Shown one piece after another: positions 46,801 through 61,800 of a DNA stretch of 64,000 nucleotides (within the stretch, counting starts at the first letter, position 1; each line of letters starts with the position of its first letter). The DNA is taken from assembly GCF_002115755.1 (NCBI RefSeq), contig NZ_JFKA01000006.1, positions 1 through 64,000 of the forward strand, in the 5' to 3' direction. Origin of the DNA: Thalassospira mesophila. GTDB taxonomy: Bacteria > Pseudomonadota > Alphaproteobacteria > Rhodospirillales > Thalassospiraceae. Under the pieces are notes generated by a model. It saw nothing but the letters and a program-made list of their open reading frames with translations. It was not told the origin of the DNA and made no database searches. The translations under genes were made by a program, and so were the position numbers.

Positions 46801-49800
46801 GTTACCGATGGTGCCAGCCAGGATGTTGTGATTGATGCCAAAAGCGACAGCAATGTCGTAACCGTCAGTGGTGCGGCCGGTGGGGCGATTGTTGGCATTG
46901 GCGCGGCGGCCAACGTTACAACAATAGCCAAGCAAACCAACGCCTGGATCGGCAAAAATGCCAAGGTCGATGCCGCGCGCAACATTACCCTTGATGCCAG
47001 CTCGGACGATAATCTTGTTGCGGTAACTGTCAGCGTGCAAGGCGGCCTTGTGGGTGCGGGTGGTACAGCGGCGATTAATACGATTGTATCAGATACCGCG
47101 GCCAGGGTTCTCGAAGGTGCCGCCATTAACGCCACGCGCAGCATGCGGGTACAGGCCCTGAATGATGCTGAGCTTGACGATATTTCAACATCGGTTGCGG
47201 TTGGCGGGGCTGCCCTGGGCGGGGTTGTTTCGGTTAATACCGTTTCTGCCACAACCGAGGCCACGATTGCTGACGGCGCAAAGCTGAATATTCTGGGCAA
47301 TGGCAGCGGCATTAGCATTGCGGCCGACGGCGGATCGCGCAGCGACAGCACAGAAACCGCACTGGCCAAAACCACCCAAACCAATGACGATGACAGCACC
47401 CTGACGGTATCAAAGGTTGATGTTGACCGTTCAACCCTGACGCGAAATTCCAAAACCATCACCGGCCTGGCCGTTGTTGCCCGGTCCGATCAGGATGTGA
47501 CTGCCCTTCCGATCAGCGCCGGAGCAAGTGCGGCGGGGGCCTTGTCGGGTGTTGCAACGGTTAATGTTATTGCCGGGTCAACATTGGCGCAAATTGGCAC
47601 CGGTGCGGTGATCAATGCTGTTAATGCCGGTGCGTCCGATAATCAGGATGTGCTGGTTGCTGCCTATGATAGTACCGATCTTTCAACGGTGCCGGTTACG
47701 GTTGCCGTTACCGGGACTGGCCCGGCGGTAAGTGCTGCGACCGCGACCAATGTTATTGCCAAAACCCTGTCGGCCAAAATGGGCGGCACGGTGTCGGCCA
47801 AAGACGACATTACGGTTTCTGCCATTTCGGATCAGGATCTTGGCAGTGTTTCGGCAAATGGCGCGGCAGGTGCCTTGGCAGGGCACAATGTGTCGCTGGG
47901 GGTGGATGTTGTCGATAATACGGTTCTTGCCGAATTGTCCGATAGTGCCATTGTGACATCGGGCGATGATCTTGCCATTCATGCCAAGGAAAATACCGAT
48001 TTTAGCCAAATCATTGGTTCGGCATCGGTTGGTGGTGTTACGGCGGCGGGCGGTGCTATCGGGGTTGCGGTATCGTCGTCCGACGTAACAGCCCGGATCG
48101 GCAAAAACGCCGTTACCAACGCCGATGGCACCACATCGGTTATCGCTGATTCCACCGAGAACATGACCCAGTACACTGTTGCCGGGGGCGCGTCGGTCGG
48201 GTTGGCGTTGCAAGGTGCGATTAGTGTGCGGACCGCCACGGTTAAAACACTGGCGGAAATTGGCGATGGTGCCAAAATTAACCAGGCCAGCGGTACAGCC
48301 GATGATGATCAGGCGGTGCTGGTTTCCGCCACCAACAGCCTTACCGTTGGCGGTGCCACCGGTGCAGGTGCCGTTGGCGGTGTTGCCGGTGTTGGCTTTG
48401 GCATGGACATTGCCGTTGCCCGCAATTCAACGGCGGCCCGTATTGGGCAAAATACGCTGGTGTCGGCCAAGGATGATGTGTCGGTTGCGGCACATGCGCA
48501 AAAAGATATTTCTGCCACCGGGATTGCCGGTGCAGGCGGGCTGGGGGCAGGTGTTGCCGGGTCTGTTGCCATTGCCATATTGGGCGGCGATGCCGACAGC
48601 CGGGGGACCGACCAGCTGACGTCGGATAACGGCAGCATCACCGATCAGGTCAATAGCGAAGCGGGAACCGATCGCAGTGCCGATCTTACCAGTTCGGATG
48701 CTGGTAATCTGGCACATTCCAAGGCAGGCGACGCCAACAGCGATCGCACCACGGCAAAATCGAAAACCCAAAACGTGATGGACCCGCTGGATTCCAGCAA
48801 TGGCACATTCGATGATGGCGTTTCGGCCGTTATCGACCAGAACGCGACGATCAAGGCGGGCGGCAATATTAATGTGACTGCCAAGGATGAAAGCCGTGTT
48901 CGGGCCTTCGCCGGTGGTGCCGCTGCTGGTACCGTGGGTGTTGGCGGTTGGGTGGCGGTTGCCAGCATGGGCACAACGTCGCAGGCTTTGATTGGCCAAA
49001 ACGCCAATCTTGATGCCGGCGATACGATTACCATTTCGTCCGACCTGCTTGATAAAACCGACCGATCCAAGGCCGAGGCCTATGGCGCGTCGGCCGGTGC
49101 GGTTGGCGTTGCGGCGACAATTGCAGTGCTGGATCGCTCAACCACCACCCAGTCGTTGATCGGTAGCGGGGCGAATATTTTTGCCGATAACGCTGTGTCG
49201 ATCACGGCCAAAAATAGCTCGGGCGGGGAAACCCGGGCCATTGCCGGGGCGGCCGGGTTTGCGGCGGCGGGTATTTCGGTTGCGGTTACCAGTTCAGACG
49301 ATGATGTAACATCCGAAATTGGCAGCAATGCCAAGGTCGGCAAAAAAGACGATCCTGCCGGGTCCATCACGGTTTCGGCCACCAATGGCGGTAGCTTTGA
49401 TGCCTATTCTGTTGGTGCGTCACTTGGGCTTGCGGGCTCGGGTGCCGGCGCCGATGCCACTGTTGATCTTGACGGCGATACAACAGCAAAAATTGGCACG
49501 GGTGCCACACTTTACAGTGACGGCGATGTTGTTATTGCCGCCAGCGATGAACCCCATGCCACGTCACAGGCGATTGGTGCGTCGCTCAGTGCGGGTTACA
49601 GCCTGGGTGTTTCGCTGTCGCAGGCATTGGTGGACCGCAATGTTGAGGCCCTGGTGGGCGATAATGCCAGTGTGACTGGCGATACCATCACCCTTGATGC
49701 CAAATTGCTTAAAGGCCAATCCAATAACGCCGATGCCAAAGCCATTGCCGGAAGTGGCGGGTTGCTGGTCGGCGCGGCGGGCTCGTCGGCTGTTACCACG

Positions 49801-52800
49801 CTTGCCGGGGATGTCAGTGCATCGACCGGTAATAACGTCAAACTGTTGGGCATCGAACGTACCCAAACCGATGAAAACAACATTACGACCGTGGTTGCCG
49901 ATCACGGTATTTCGTTAAGTGCGCGTAACGAAGCCGCTGCCGAAGGGCGGGCGATTGGCGTTACTGCCGGTGCCATTGCGCTGGGCGCACACAGCGCGGT
50001 TGTTGATGTCACAACAACCAGCAAGGCGTTGTTGGGTGCTGGTACAAATGCCATCACGATGGCCGATTTGTCGATTACGGCTGTTGGCGCGGAACATGCC
50101 TATGGTGATACCATTTCGGGTGCGGGCGGCGTGGGTGTTGTGCAAGCAGGCCTGACCAAGGTGGACCTTGACAGTACGGTCAAGGCAGGCACGCTTGATA
50201 GTGCAGGCCTGACAACGTTAAGTGCGGATGGCACAACCACCATCAGCGCCACAGCAAGTGGCAAATATGACGGTAAAATTGATACGACCGGTGCCGCCCT
50301 GGCACAGGCCGCCGCCGGGGCGCTGGTGGTGAATGGTACCAGCAATGTCTGGGCCGGGTTTGGGGCAAAAACCGGCCTTCGTACCCATCAATTGTCGCTT
50401 CTGGCCTTAAACGAACTCAGCAAGGATCTGGTTTCGGACGCCAACTTTAAAACCAGCCAGGGCGGCGGGTTTAACATGGCGGTGGGTGTTTCCAGCGGCA
50501 CCATGAATGCCAGCACCAATATTTCAGTTGGGGCCAATTCAGATGTTTATGTTTTTGGAACGTCGCAAAATCAAGGTACAGCAGCGGTTCTGGCAAAAAC
50601 CAATGTGACGGTCGATGATGAAACCAGTTTTGATAGTGGCGGTTTGATCAGCGCCCCTGTCGCGACCACAATTCAAACTGCCAACCTTGCCAGCAATGTG
50701 ACGCTGGGCGATAACGCATCCCTGCAAACGCAGGCCGGTGACCTTAGTGTTGCGGCACGCAGCGATGCGAAAATGAGTGCGCGTGCCCGTTCCGTTACTT
50801 ATGGTTTTGCCGGGGCGGCCGGCGGTGTTTCCAAGGCATCGGTTACGGCTAATGATGCGGTTGTCGTTGGATCAGACACCAATCTTGTTGGTGTGGGTGA
50901 TGTTGAAATTTACGCTGGCGCCGATGCAACCGGTCTGGGCATTCTTGAAGCCAAGGCCGATACCCGTCTGTTTAACAAAACCGCAATTTCCATTCCGACC
51001 CCACCAACCGCCGATGCTTCGGCGATCCATAACAGCAAAGTCACCATCGGCACCGGCAGCCTTGTCGCGTCGGCCAAGGATTTAAACATTCAGGCCACCG
51101 AAGGCCATTTGTTCGCCAATGGTGTGGGCCGCGCAACCGACCTTGCCAAAAAGGCGCTGGAAGCCATCGGCAGTGTTTTTGGTTCCGATACCGAAGGGTC
51201 ACTTGAAGTTGTTGGTGGCACCAGTAAAAACGAAGGTGTGGGTGGTATCAAGGTTGATGGCGAATTACGAACTGGTATTCGCAACAAGCGTTACATCACT
51301 TTTGGTACCGATTTCAGTTCGTATGTCGCCGATGCTAACGGCAATATGGTTCACTATTACCCCAGTTACGATACCGATAATGATCGCTGGGTACTGGCCG
51401 CAGAAGACCCCGATAATCCCGGGGTGCCCAAAATCATCAAGGTCTTTACACCCGATGAAATTAGCGAAGGCATGGGCTTTAGCATTCTTGCAGCCCAGAA
51501 TTTGGGCCAAAGCCTGCAAACCGAAGTTGCCCGTCTGGAAAACGTGCTGTTGCGTTATGGCAGTTCCAGTGATGACAACAGTGTGCAGATCAAGTCTGAT
51601 ATTGAAAGCCGCCTGACCATTTTGCGCGCCGCCATTGCCAGCCGCAAATCAGACGCCTATGTCGACGTGGTCCAGATTGATCCGACAGAAGCCGCCACCG
51701 GCAACGTTAAACTGTATTCCGATTACGTTGTTGGCTCGGGTAAAATCAATAGCCCCGGCGATGCAGAAATCAAGATCATAAATAATTCGCCGATGCCGAT
51801 CCGCATCACCGAAATGACCATTCCCGATGAACTGGGCGGGAAAATCCTGTTTAACGGGCAGTCGGTATTAACCGCGACTGATATTAATGCACGTAACACC
51901 GATGCCGATGGTACGGCGACGATGGAAATGGTCAGTTCCGTTTCCTCGGCCGACCCGCAGATCATTATTGAAAATAACTTCGATCCTGCTTCCGGGGTTT
52001 ATAATCCCGGCAACAAGCTCGATATTGCGGCACCAGATGTTATCCTTGCCGGGCAAATCAACAATATCAATGGCTTGATCAAGGTCACCAGTGATAAGGG
52101 CTCAATCTATTCGATTGCCAGCATGCGGGGGGAAACTGTTGAAATTTCGACAGGCGGCGACTTCGTTTTTGACTCGCCCGAAACCCTTCTCAATATCGGT
52201 GCCCATCCTGATGCCGGGTTTGCATCGCTTGTTAACCTGTATGAAAGCGGCGCGGCGACCAGTGGTTCGGCGGATAATGTCACCCAGGCCGTCGATGACA
52301 GCAGTTCGACCATTGCCGCAAACAATGTCTTTATTAATGCTGATACCATTAACATCAATGGTGTGATCCAGTCTGGCATCGCCGACAAGTCGATCACCAT
52401 CAACCAGTCCGACGTTGACGCGGCCTATGCGGCAGGTAACACCAGCGGTGCACGTTATGTTGAAGTCAAAAATGTCGGCATTGTCATGGACGAAGGCCGG
52501 GTCGGTGTTGGCGGTATCAAGGCCGAACTTGACCGGGTTACCGGTGAAATCCGCATTCTTGATGCCAAGGTTGAAGGTGGCACGGTGCTGCTAAGTGGCC
52601 GTCTGGTTTCGACCGGGAATGGCAAAATCAACGTGATCGATGGCTATGGCCGCATCAAAATCAACAATGACAGTACCAGTACCGTGCTGCTTGATGATGT
52701 TGATACCGGGGGCATCGAAGGCCAGATTACGCTGATTGATAAAAGCAAGAATAATGGCACCGGGCGTGCGCTTATCACGCGTTATGAACGCATTGGCGAC

Positions 52801-55800
52801 AGCCTGAACGTTTATAGCAATGCTGGCACCGATAGCTCGCAAGCAACCAAATTAGTGTCCTCAACTGACGGGCGCACATCCACCTATGCCATGCAAGATG
52901 ACATGCGCTATTACTGGATGGCAGGTGAATCAACAACCACCCAGACGGAAAACCAGTACAGCAAACAGCAGAAAAGTCTGTTTGGCTTTATTCCCATTTC
53001 CGAGCGTTCATTTTCCAGCGACAACCTTGTTTCGGGCTATCCAAAATCAAAGGAACTCAGCGCAGAGGATTTGCCAGAAGGCGATTACGTTGCCCAGCAT
53101 GGCGATCTTGCTGACTACACCTTTAATTCCGCCGATGAAGTAACCTCGAACAAACAAATTTACCAGGGCGATTCCGAACGCAGTTGGGGCAGTGATTGTG
53201 CGTGGTTTGTTTGCTTCTCGCGCACATATGAATTCAAGCGCACAACCATTACCGAAACCGGCACCAATACCTATTATTACCATTCGGTCGCAGCCGACAA
53301 ACCAATCGATATTTCGTTTATCGGCTATGATAACGGCAAGGTCGATGTCACCTCTAATGGCAGTATTGCCCTTGGGGGCAGCCTGCAAAACGTGGGCGGC
53401 GTCACCAATCTGACCTCGACGAATGGTGACATTTACAGTAACGGCGGCGCTGTTCAGTCTGGCAATCTGGCACTTTCGGCGGTTAACGGGTCGGTTGGAC
53501 GGGCTGATAGTTATCTTAATCTGGTGCAAAAATCGGGCGACCTGGTTTCGGTTACCTCGGGCAAAAACATCTATCTCGATGCCCCAGGCGGCAGTCTGGT
53601 GCTGAGTAACCTGACGGCGGGCAGTGGCTCCATCGGGCTGCGGGCTGATTTTGATATTATCACGTCGGGCAGTGGTGTGATTAAGGGCCGCGATATTGAA
53701 CTGATTGCGCGGAATGGTAAAATCGGCACCAGCGATGGGGTTCTGAAAGTTGATACCAATGCCGCAAGTGGCGGCAAATTGACCGCCAAGGCGGCCCGCG
53801 GCGATATCAATGTTGAAGAAGTCAGCGGTGATTTGATCGTCAACCGTATTGAAACCGTCGGCGATGTGTCGATCAAGGTTTCAGATGGCAATTTGATCGA
53901 TGGTAATGTCGACGAAACCGAAGACACCGACACCACCGACCAGTTGCTGGCCCTGTTTGACAGTCTGGATCTGACCGGGACGGATGCCGATGCCAAAAAG
54001 GACGCACAGGTCAAGGCCTATGAAGGGGAACAGGAATCGCTCTATGACGATTATTTCACCCTTCGCAACCTGCACAAGGACGGCGATGGCAACTATGTCG
54101 CCGATGCCATTGATGCCGATTACACCTATGTCGTTAGCGATAGCGAACGCACCAGCCTGACCGATGCCGGGCTCGATAGCGATGCCATCCAGTCTTATGC
54201 TGATCGTCAAACCGAACGCTATCGTTCGGCCTACGACAAGTTTGGCGATGTAACCTATAACGCCGACTACAGCTATACGGCCACCAGCGACGAAATTGCC
54301 GCAGTAACCGATGGTTATAAATGGACCCAAAAAGAACTGACCAATCTGTTGCCATCCTTTGCGTTCAAGGAAACGACAGATACGACGACAGTTGTTGAAA
54401 CGGCTAATGTCTCGGCGCGGAATGTGACGATTGATGTGAAGGGCAATATGGGCAGCCATAATGGCGATATTGTTCTGGATCTGACCAAATCAAACGACCT
54501 GACCGACGATGTTAAAGTGGCAATGGCCGCAGCCGAACGCGATGACATTATCCGCGATGATAGCAAACACACCCTGACGATCGTTCAGCGCGAAGATTTC
54601 GACATTGACGCCACGGGCACCACAACGATCAAGGCCGGGGGCGATCTGTTCCTGGGATCGGAAAATGATCTCAATGTGTTTAATGCGTCGGGTAAGGAAA
54701 TCCGCGTTAAAATTGGGGGTAGCATCAGCGATGGCCGTGACGGCAACGGGGCGAACTTTGAAGGCAACCGCATGATCTTTGAAGCAGGGGACGGCCATAT
54801 TGGTACGGAATCTGCCCCGATCATGATTAACCAGGCCGATGGCAGCCTGCTTACCGCCCGTGCCGCCGACGACATTTACATGCACGAAATCAGCGGCAAT
54901 ATTTATGTGGATGGTTTGTTCTCCAGCCACGATGTCAATTTGTCGGCTGATAATGGCAGCATCCTTGATGGTGCCAACGATGCCATTGCCGATATTGTTG
55001 CGCAGTCGATTACCCTTTATGCTTCCGCGGGCATTGGCAGCAGTGCCGATGGCGGTGCGCTCGATATCGGGATCAGCAGTGCCGATGGCAGCCTGGTGCT
55101 GACCACTCTTGATGGCGGGGCATATCTGTCCGGCCCGGGGCGGTTTGTGGCCCTCGGCGCGGTCGATGTGAACGGCGTTTTGAACCTTAATGCTGATAAC
55201 GGCATTACTTTACGTTCCACCGTTAATAGTAACGGCAATGCGCAAACCTATCAGTCAGCCAGCGATATTGTCATGCTGGCGGCCAGCAGCATTTCATCGG
55301 GCGGTGGCGCTGTTTCCATCACGGCCACCACAAGTGATATTACCCAGGCCGACGGTGCCAAAATCAATGCCGGTTCTGGCGCCATCAGCCTGAAAGCTGC
55401 CGGTGACATTACCGTGGCGTCGCTGGCGACCAGCAACGCCAGCACCCGTGCCATAGCCGTTGATGCAGATGGTCAGATTATCGATGGTGGTGACACCGAT
55501 GACGACATTACCAGCAGCAACGAAAATGGTGTTGTCAGCCTGGCAGCGGATGACGGCATTGGCCGTGCCAACGCACTTGATACCGATGTGGCCCGGCTGA
55601 GCCTTGCTAACAGCGAGAGCGGCAAAATCCGCATTGCGGAAAAAGACAACCTTGTTCTGCAAACCGTGGCAATTGGCAGTGCGACCGACACGACAATCGT
55701 TACCCAGGGCGATCTTGGCCTCGCATCAGGCGGCACGCTTCAGACCAACGGCCTGCTGTTCCTGACTGCCGAAAATGGCGGGTCGCTGGCAATTGACGGG

Positions 55801-58800
55801 GCGTTAACCTCTTCCGCCGCGTCGGCCACTCTGGTTGCCGATAAAAACATCACATCGGGTGCGGTTGGTGTCATCACCATGTCTGACAACGGCGATTTGT
55901 CGCTGATAGCGGCAAAAGCGGGCGTTAATGGCGGCTATATCCGCCAGACAGACGGCGCCACAATTAATGTCGGCACCGGTAAGGCAACTCTGGTGGCCGA
56001 TGGTGATATCGGTCTGGCCAATCTTGTTTCCAATAACGCAACAGCAGATGCCATTCGCCTTACCTCGACCCATGGCGGCATCACCGATAGCGGTGACACC
56101 GATATTGATATTGTTGCCAATGGCGTTGGTGCTGGTGTTACCATCAACAGTGCTACCGGTATTGGGGCGGATAACGCGATAGAAACAAATCTGGCCTCCG
56201 TCACGGCCACCAACACCACCAGTGGTGCGGTGGCACTAAACGAAGCCGATACGTTTAACGTCACCAAAATTGCCCAGCAGGCCAGCAATGGCGCCGTTAC
56301 GCTTGTGGGCGGCACTGGCCTTGTTATTACCGATATTACCGCACCAGGTGCGGTCACGCTTAAAACAACCGCCGGCGACATTACCGATGGCGGGACCAAC
56401 AGCATTACCGCCGCGACGCTAAACCTTGATGCGGGCGGCAATGCCAACCTTGTCACCACGGTTTCTACGCTGGATAATGCCACTATCCACAATGGCAAAC
56501 TGACCCTTGCCAACAGCCAAAATCTTGCCATCAACCGTGTGTCGCAATTAACCTCTGATACATCAAAATCCGGCATCGATATTGACGTTGCAGGCAGCAT
56601 CTCGGTTGCTAATGCCAAGGGCGGTATTTCCGCCACCGTTGGCAATATCGACCTTAACGCCACCACGGCAGATGGCACCATCACCGTTGCCGATGCCATT
56701 ACCACCAATAATGGCAATATTGTTTTGCAGGCTGCCAAGGGCATTGCCTTGAACGATGCTTTGTCTGATGTGACTTCGCAAAACTCCGGCAAGGTTTCCC
56801 TCACGGCACTGGATGGTAATATTACCCAAGCCGATGGCTCCACCATTGACGGTGGCAGCGGCCTTGTTGACCTTACGGCATCTGACAGCCTGACACTTGA
56901 TCAGGTTGCAACCACAGGTGCGAATATTGCGATTACGGCGCAAACGGGCTCGGTGACGGCGAAAGACTTCATCACGACCAATGCGGGCACAATCGACGTT
57001 ACTGCGGCGCAGAACATCACGTTTGACAACAGTGACGCCGACGTTACCGCGACGGGCTCCGGTGCCGTTACCGTTATCGCCACCGCAGGCGCTATCGAGC
57101 AAAAAGATGGCGCGACCATTGATGGCGGCAGTGATCAGGTCACCTTGACGGCAGGCACAAACCTGACCCTTGATCAGGTCCAATCCACGGGTGCCAATAT
57201 TGCGATTACGGCCCAAAATGGCTCGGTGATCGCAAACGATTTCATCACCACCCGCGGGGCGAAGATCGATATCACCGCAGCCCAAAACGTGACGTTTGCC
57301 AATGGCGAGGCTGATGTAACCTCGACGGGCTCTGGCGCCGTTACGGTCGTTGCCACGGCAGGTACTATTGAACAAAAAGATGGTTCTACGATTGATGGTG
57401 GCACGGCAAATGTTGCGCTGACCGCCGGGCAAAGCCTGATTTTGGATCAGGTCAGGACCAGCAATGCCGATATTACGATTAACGCCCAGGGCGATGTGAT
57501 TGACGGCTATGATTTCATCCAGACCGAAAATGGTAAAATCTCCATGACGGCGGCCGGGAAAATCACGCTCCATAACAGCGATACCGACATTGTTTCGACC
57601 GGAAGCGGCGACATCGCAATCACGTCGCTCGGTGATAACATCATGCAATATGATGGCATGATTGACGGCGGTACAGGCAAGATAACCTTGCTGGCCAATC
57701 AGGCCTTGTCGCTTAATGAAGTTAAAACCCGCAATGCCGACATTGCCATTACCGCGCAAACCAATGCGATTGGCCTCAACAATGTCGTTAGCACCGATGG
57801 CGGCAACATCGTCATTACGGCTGCCAATTCAGTAAACCTGTTTAACGGCAATGCCGATGTTACCTCGGCCAATGGCGGGGCTGTCACTATTACCGCAACC
57901 TCGGGCAACATCTTGCAAAAAGACGGCTCGCAGATTGATGGCGGTACCGGTGCCGTTACCCTGTTTGCGGGTGGTGATGTTACGCTGGATCAGGTGCAAA
58001 CCAGTGGTGCAGCCATTAAGGTAACGGCCGATGGCGGTTATCTGGAAGCAGATGATTTCATTAAAACAGACGGTGCCGACATTACGCTTGTCGCGGAAAA
58101 AAATGTCTATCTGTATAAGGCTGAAACAGACATTACCTCGTCGGGTGCCGGGGCAATATCGATCAATTCGCGCAGTGGTTCGCTAACGCAGACCAACGGC
58201 AGCACCATTGACGGCGGTACCGGCACTGTTAGTCTGTCGGCAGACCAGACCGTGACCCTCGATCAGGTCAAAACAACCGGTGCTGCAATTGATATTGTCT
58301 CGCGGTCGGCGTCTGTCACCGCCAGAGATTTCATCAGCACCAATGCCGCCGGGATCGCTATAACTGCGGCACAGAATGTGGCCTTTGATACCGAAGAAGC
58401 TGACGTTACCTCGACCGGTACCGGTGCGGTCACGATCATTGCCGCGGCGGGCAACATTACGCAGGCCGATGGTTCGACCATTGATGGTGGCAGTGACAAA
58501 GTCACGCTAACCGCAGGTGACAGCCTCACATTCGATCAGGTTCAGACATCTGGTGCCGATATCGCGATTACCGCGCAGACCGGCTCGGTCATGGCGAAAG
58601 ACTTCATCACGACCAGTAACGCTAATATTGGCGTTATCGCTGCTCGGAACGTGACACTGTTCAATGATGAAGCCGATGTGACCTCGGCGGGTTCAGGTGA
58701 TGTCACCATCACCGCCACGGCAGGCGACCTTTATCAGGAAAACGACAGCACGATTGATGGCGGCACGGGTAAAATCACGCTGACAGCGGGTAAAAAGATC

Positions 58801-61800
58801 ACGCTTGATCAGGTTAAGACCACTACCTCCGCAATCAGGATTGCGGCTCAGGGCGGCGATGTTGTTGCCAATGACTTCATTAAAACCACCGATGCCGCTA
58901 TCGACATCACGGGCGACAACAATGTGTCTTTCACCAACGAATTGTCGGACGTAACCTCGACGGGCACCGGTGCAGTCACAATCATTGCTACCAAAGACAA
59001 CATCACGCAGGCCGACGGCTCGACCATTGATGGTGGCAGTGACAAAGTAACGCTGACGGCGGGCGACAGCCTGACACTTGATCAGGTTCAGACAGCAGGT
59101 GCCGATATTGCGATCACCGCGCAAGCTGGCTCGGTCATGGCGAAAGACTTCATCACGACCAGTGCAGCCAAAATCGACATCACGGCAGCCCGGAACGTTG
59201 CCTTTGATAACGATGAAGCCGATGTCACCTCGAGTGGTTCAGGTGATGTCACCATCACCGCCACGGCAGGCGATCTTTATCAGGAAAACGACAGCACGAT
59301 TGATGGCGGCACGGGTAAAGTCTCTCTGACAGCGGGCAAGAAAGTCACGCTTGATCAGGTTAAGACCACTACCTCCGCAATCAGGATTGCGGCTCAGGGC
59401 GGCGATGTTGTTGCCAATGACTTCATTAAAACCACCGATGCCGCTATCGACATCACGGGCGACAACAATGTGTCTTTCACCAACGAATTGTCGGACGTAA
59501 CCTCGACGGGCACCGGTGCAGTCACAATCATTGCTACCAAAGACAACATCACGCAGGCCGATGGCTCGACCATCGATGGTGGCAGCGATAAAGTCACGCT
59601 GACGGCGGGCGATAGCCTGACACTTGATCAGGTTCAGACGGTGGGTGCCGATATCGCGATTACCGCGCAGACCGGCTCGGTTATGGCGAAGGATTTCGTT
59701 ACCACCAGCAACGCTAATATCGGCATATCAGCGGCTCAGAATGTCACGCTGTTCAATGATGAAGCCGATGTGACCTCGACAGGTTCGGGTGATGTGACCA
59801 TCACCGCGACGGCAGGTGACCTGTATCAGGAAAACGACAGCACGATTGACGGCGGGACGGGTAAAGTCTCTCTGACAGCGGGCAAAAAAGTCACGCTTGA
59901 TCAGGTTAAGACCACTACCTCCGCAATCAGGATTGCGGCTCAGGGCGGCGATGTTGTTGCCAATGACTTCATCAAAACAACTGATGCCGCTATCGACATC
60001 ACTGGTGACAACAATGTGTCCTTTACCAACGAACTGTCGGACGTAACCTCGACGGGCACCGGTGCGGTCACCGTCGTCGCCACTAAGGACAGCATTACCC
60101 AAGCCGATGGCTCGACCATCGACGGTGGCAGTGACAAAGTAACGCTGACGGCGGGCGACAGCCTGACACTTGATCAGGTTCAGACGGTGGGTGCCGATAT
60201 CGCGATTACCGCGCAGACCGGCTCGGTGACGGCAAAAGACTTCATCACGACCAGTAACGCTAATATTGGCGTTATCGCTGCTCGGAACGTGACACTGTTC
60301 AATGATGAAGCCGATGTGACCTCGGCGGGTTCAGGTGATGTGACCATCACCGCGACGGCAGGTGACCTGTATCAGGAAAACGACAGCACGATTGACGGCG
60401 GCACGGGTAAGGTGACGTTGCTGGCGGGCAATGATGTGACGCTTGATCAGGTTAAAACCACGGCGGCAGACATTGCGATTACCGCGCAGAACGGCTCGGT
60501 ACTGGCAAATGATTTTATTCGCACCAAGGACGGTTCGATTGCGATCCTTGCCAATAAAGATGTGACGCTGAACAAGCCTGAATCAGATGTCATTTCCGAA
60601 GCATCGGGCAGCATCGACATCACGGCGACCACCGGCAAGATTGTTCAAAATGACGGGTCGGAAATTGATGGCGGTGATGGTCGGGTTTCGCTGACAGCAG
60701 CGCAAGATATGCGCATTGCCACCTTGCGCACGGGGGCTGGAACCAGCGGGGTTGCCTATGATGGTGTAACCCGCATGATCGGTGTTTCGCTGCGTTCGGT
60801 TTCGGGCACCATTTCGCTAGGTGAAATCAGTGCGACCAACCATATTGATATCGTTGCCGGAAACTCGATTGTCGAAGCGAATGCCTTTGTTGATCATGGC
60901 AACGGCATGGTGCAATTGTCCACGGCAGTTTTGAAAGGCGATAGCGTCGGGATTGTTGCCGAAGGCGGGACCATCGGCACATCTGCCAGCGACCGGTTTG
61001 AAGTTGAAACAACGGCGCAAGATGGTAGCGAAATTAGCCTTAATCGTGATCAGTTCCTAACCAAGCGGCGGTACACAACCCTTCAGGCCCGCGATGGCAT
61101 TTACATGGCCGAAGTTAGCGGTGATTTGAGTGCTGACCGTGTGATTGCCGGAACAGCAAAAGGCGGGAAAAACGATGCTGCGGAAATTGCCCTTGCCATT
61201 CGGAATGGCAGCAGCGACATCGGCACCATTTCGGCACCGGAAAAAATAGATATCCGTGCCAGCGGACAGGACATTCAGATTGAAGACCTGACATCACGTA
61301 ATGCCAATCTTTATGTCGAAGGCAGCGACGGGCGGTTAGATATTGAAAAGGGCCGCCTGGGGGCAAGCACGGTGATGGAAGCCCAGCATATTTCCCTGAC
61401 CAAGCTGGAAAACTATGTTGATAGCCTGCAATTGCTGATGAAGGTGACCGGCTTGAATGGCAGCCTGTCGAAAACGGTAAATGCCAATATTACCGCACCT
61501 AAAAAAGTTCAGTTTGATCTGTTGCGCACCAACACGGCTGTGTTTGATATCAAATCGCTTCAAACCCGGATCACCAGCGGCCAGATTACCAATGAAATGA
61601 TCATGACCTTGCCGGTGGCTAAAATGCTGATGGACAATGTGACCCAGAAAATCCGCTTGGGGTATCAACTGCAACTGTTTGACAATAATACCTATTTTAA
61701 TGATCTGGCCTTTGATCAGTCTGATTTCAAATTGCCGGTTGATACCCGGATCGTGACGATGGACGATTCCATCCTGCACGGTCCGCTTGTGATTGACGAT

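Noticed and set aside
38955..60637. Many long antisense frames under the exoprotein gene (for example 38955-40022, 43569-44738 and 56563-57759, minus strand)
   Set aside because: They mirror the repetitive, stop-poor composition of the coding strand, show repeated low-complexity text, and lack ribosome sites or family motifs.
56767..60735. Regularly spaced repeats that might suggest a CRISPR array
   Set aside because: The period is 273 bases, units are contiguous and coding, and there are no short identical repeats with unique spacers and no cas genes.
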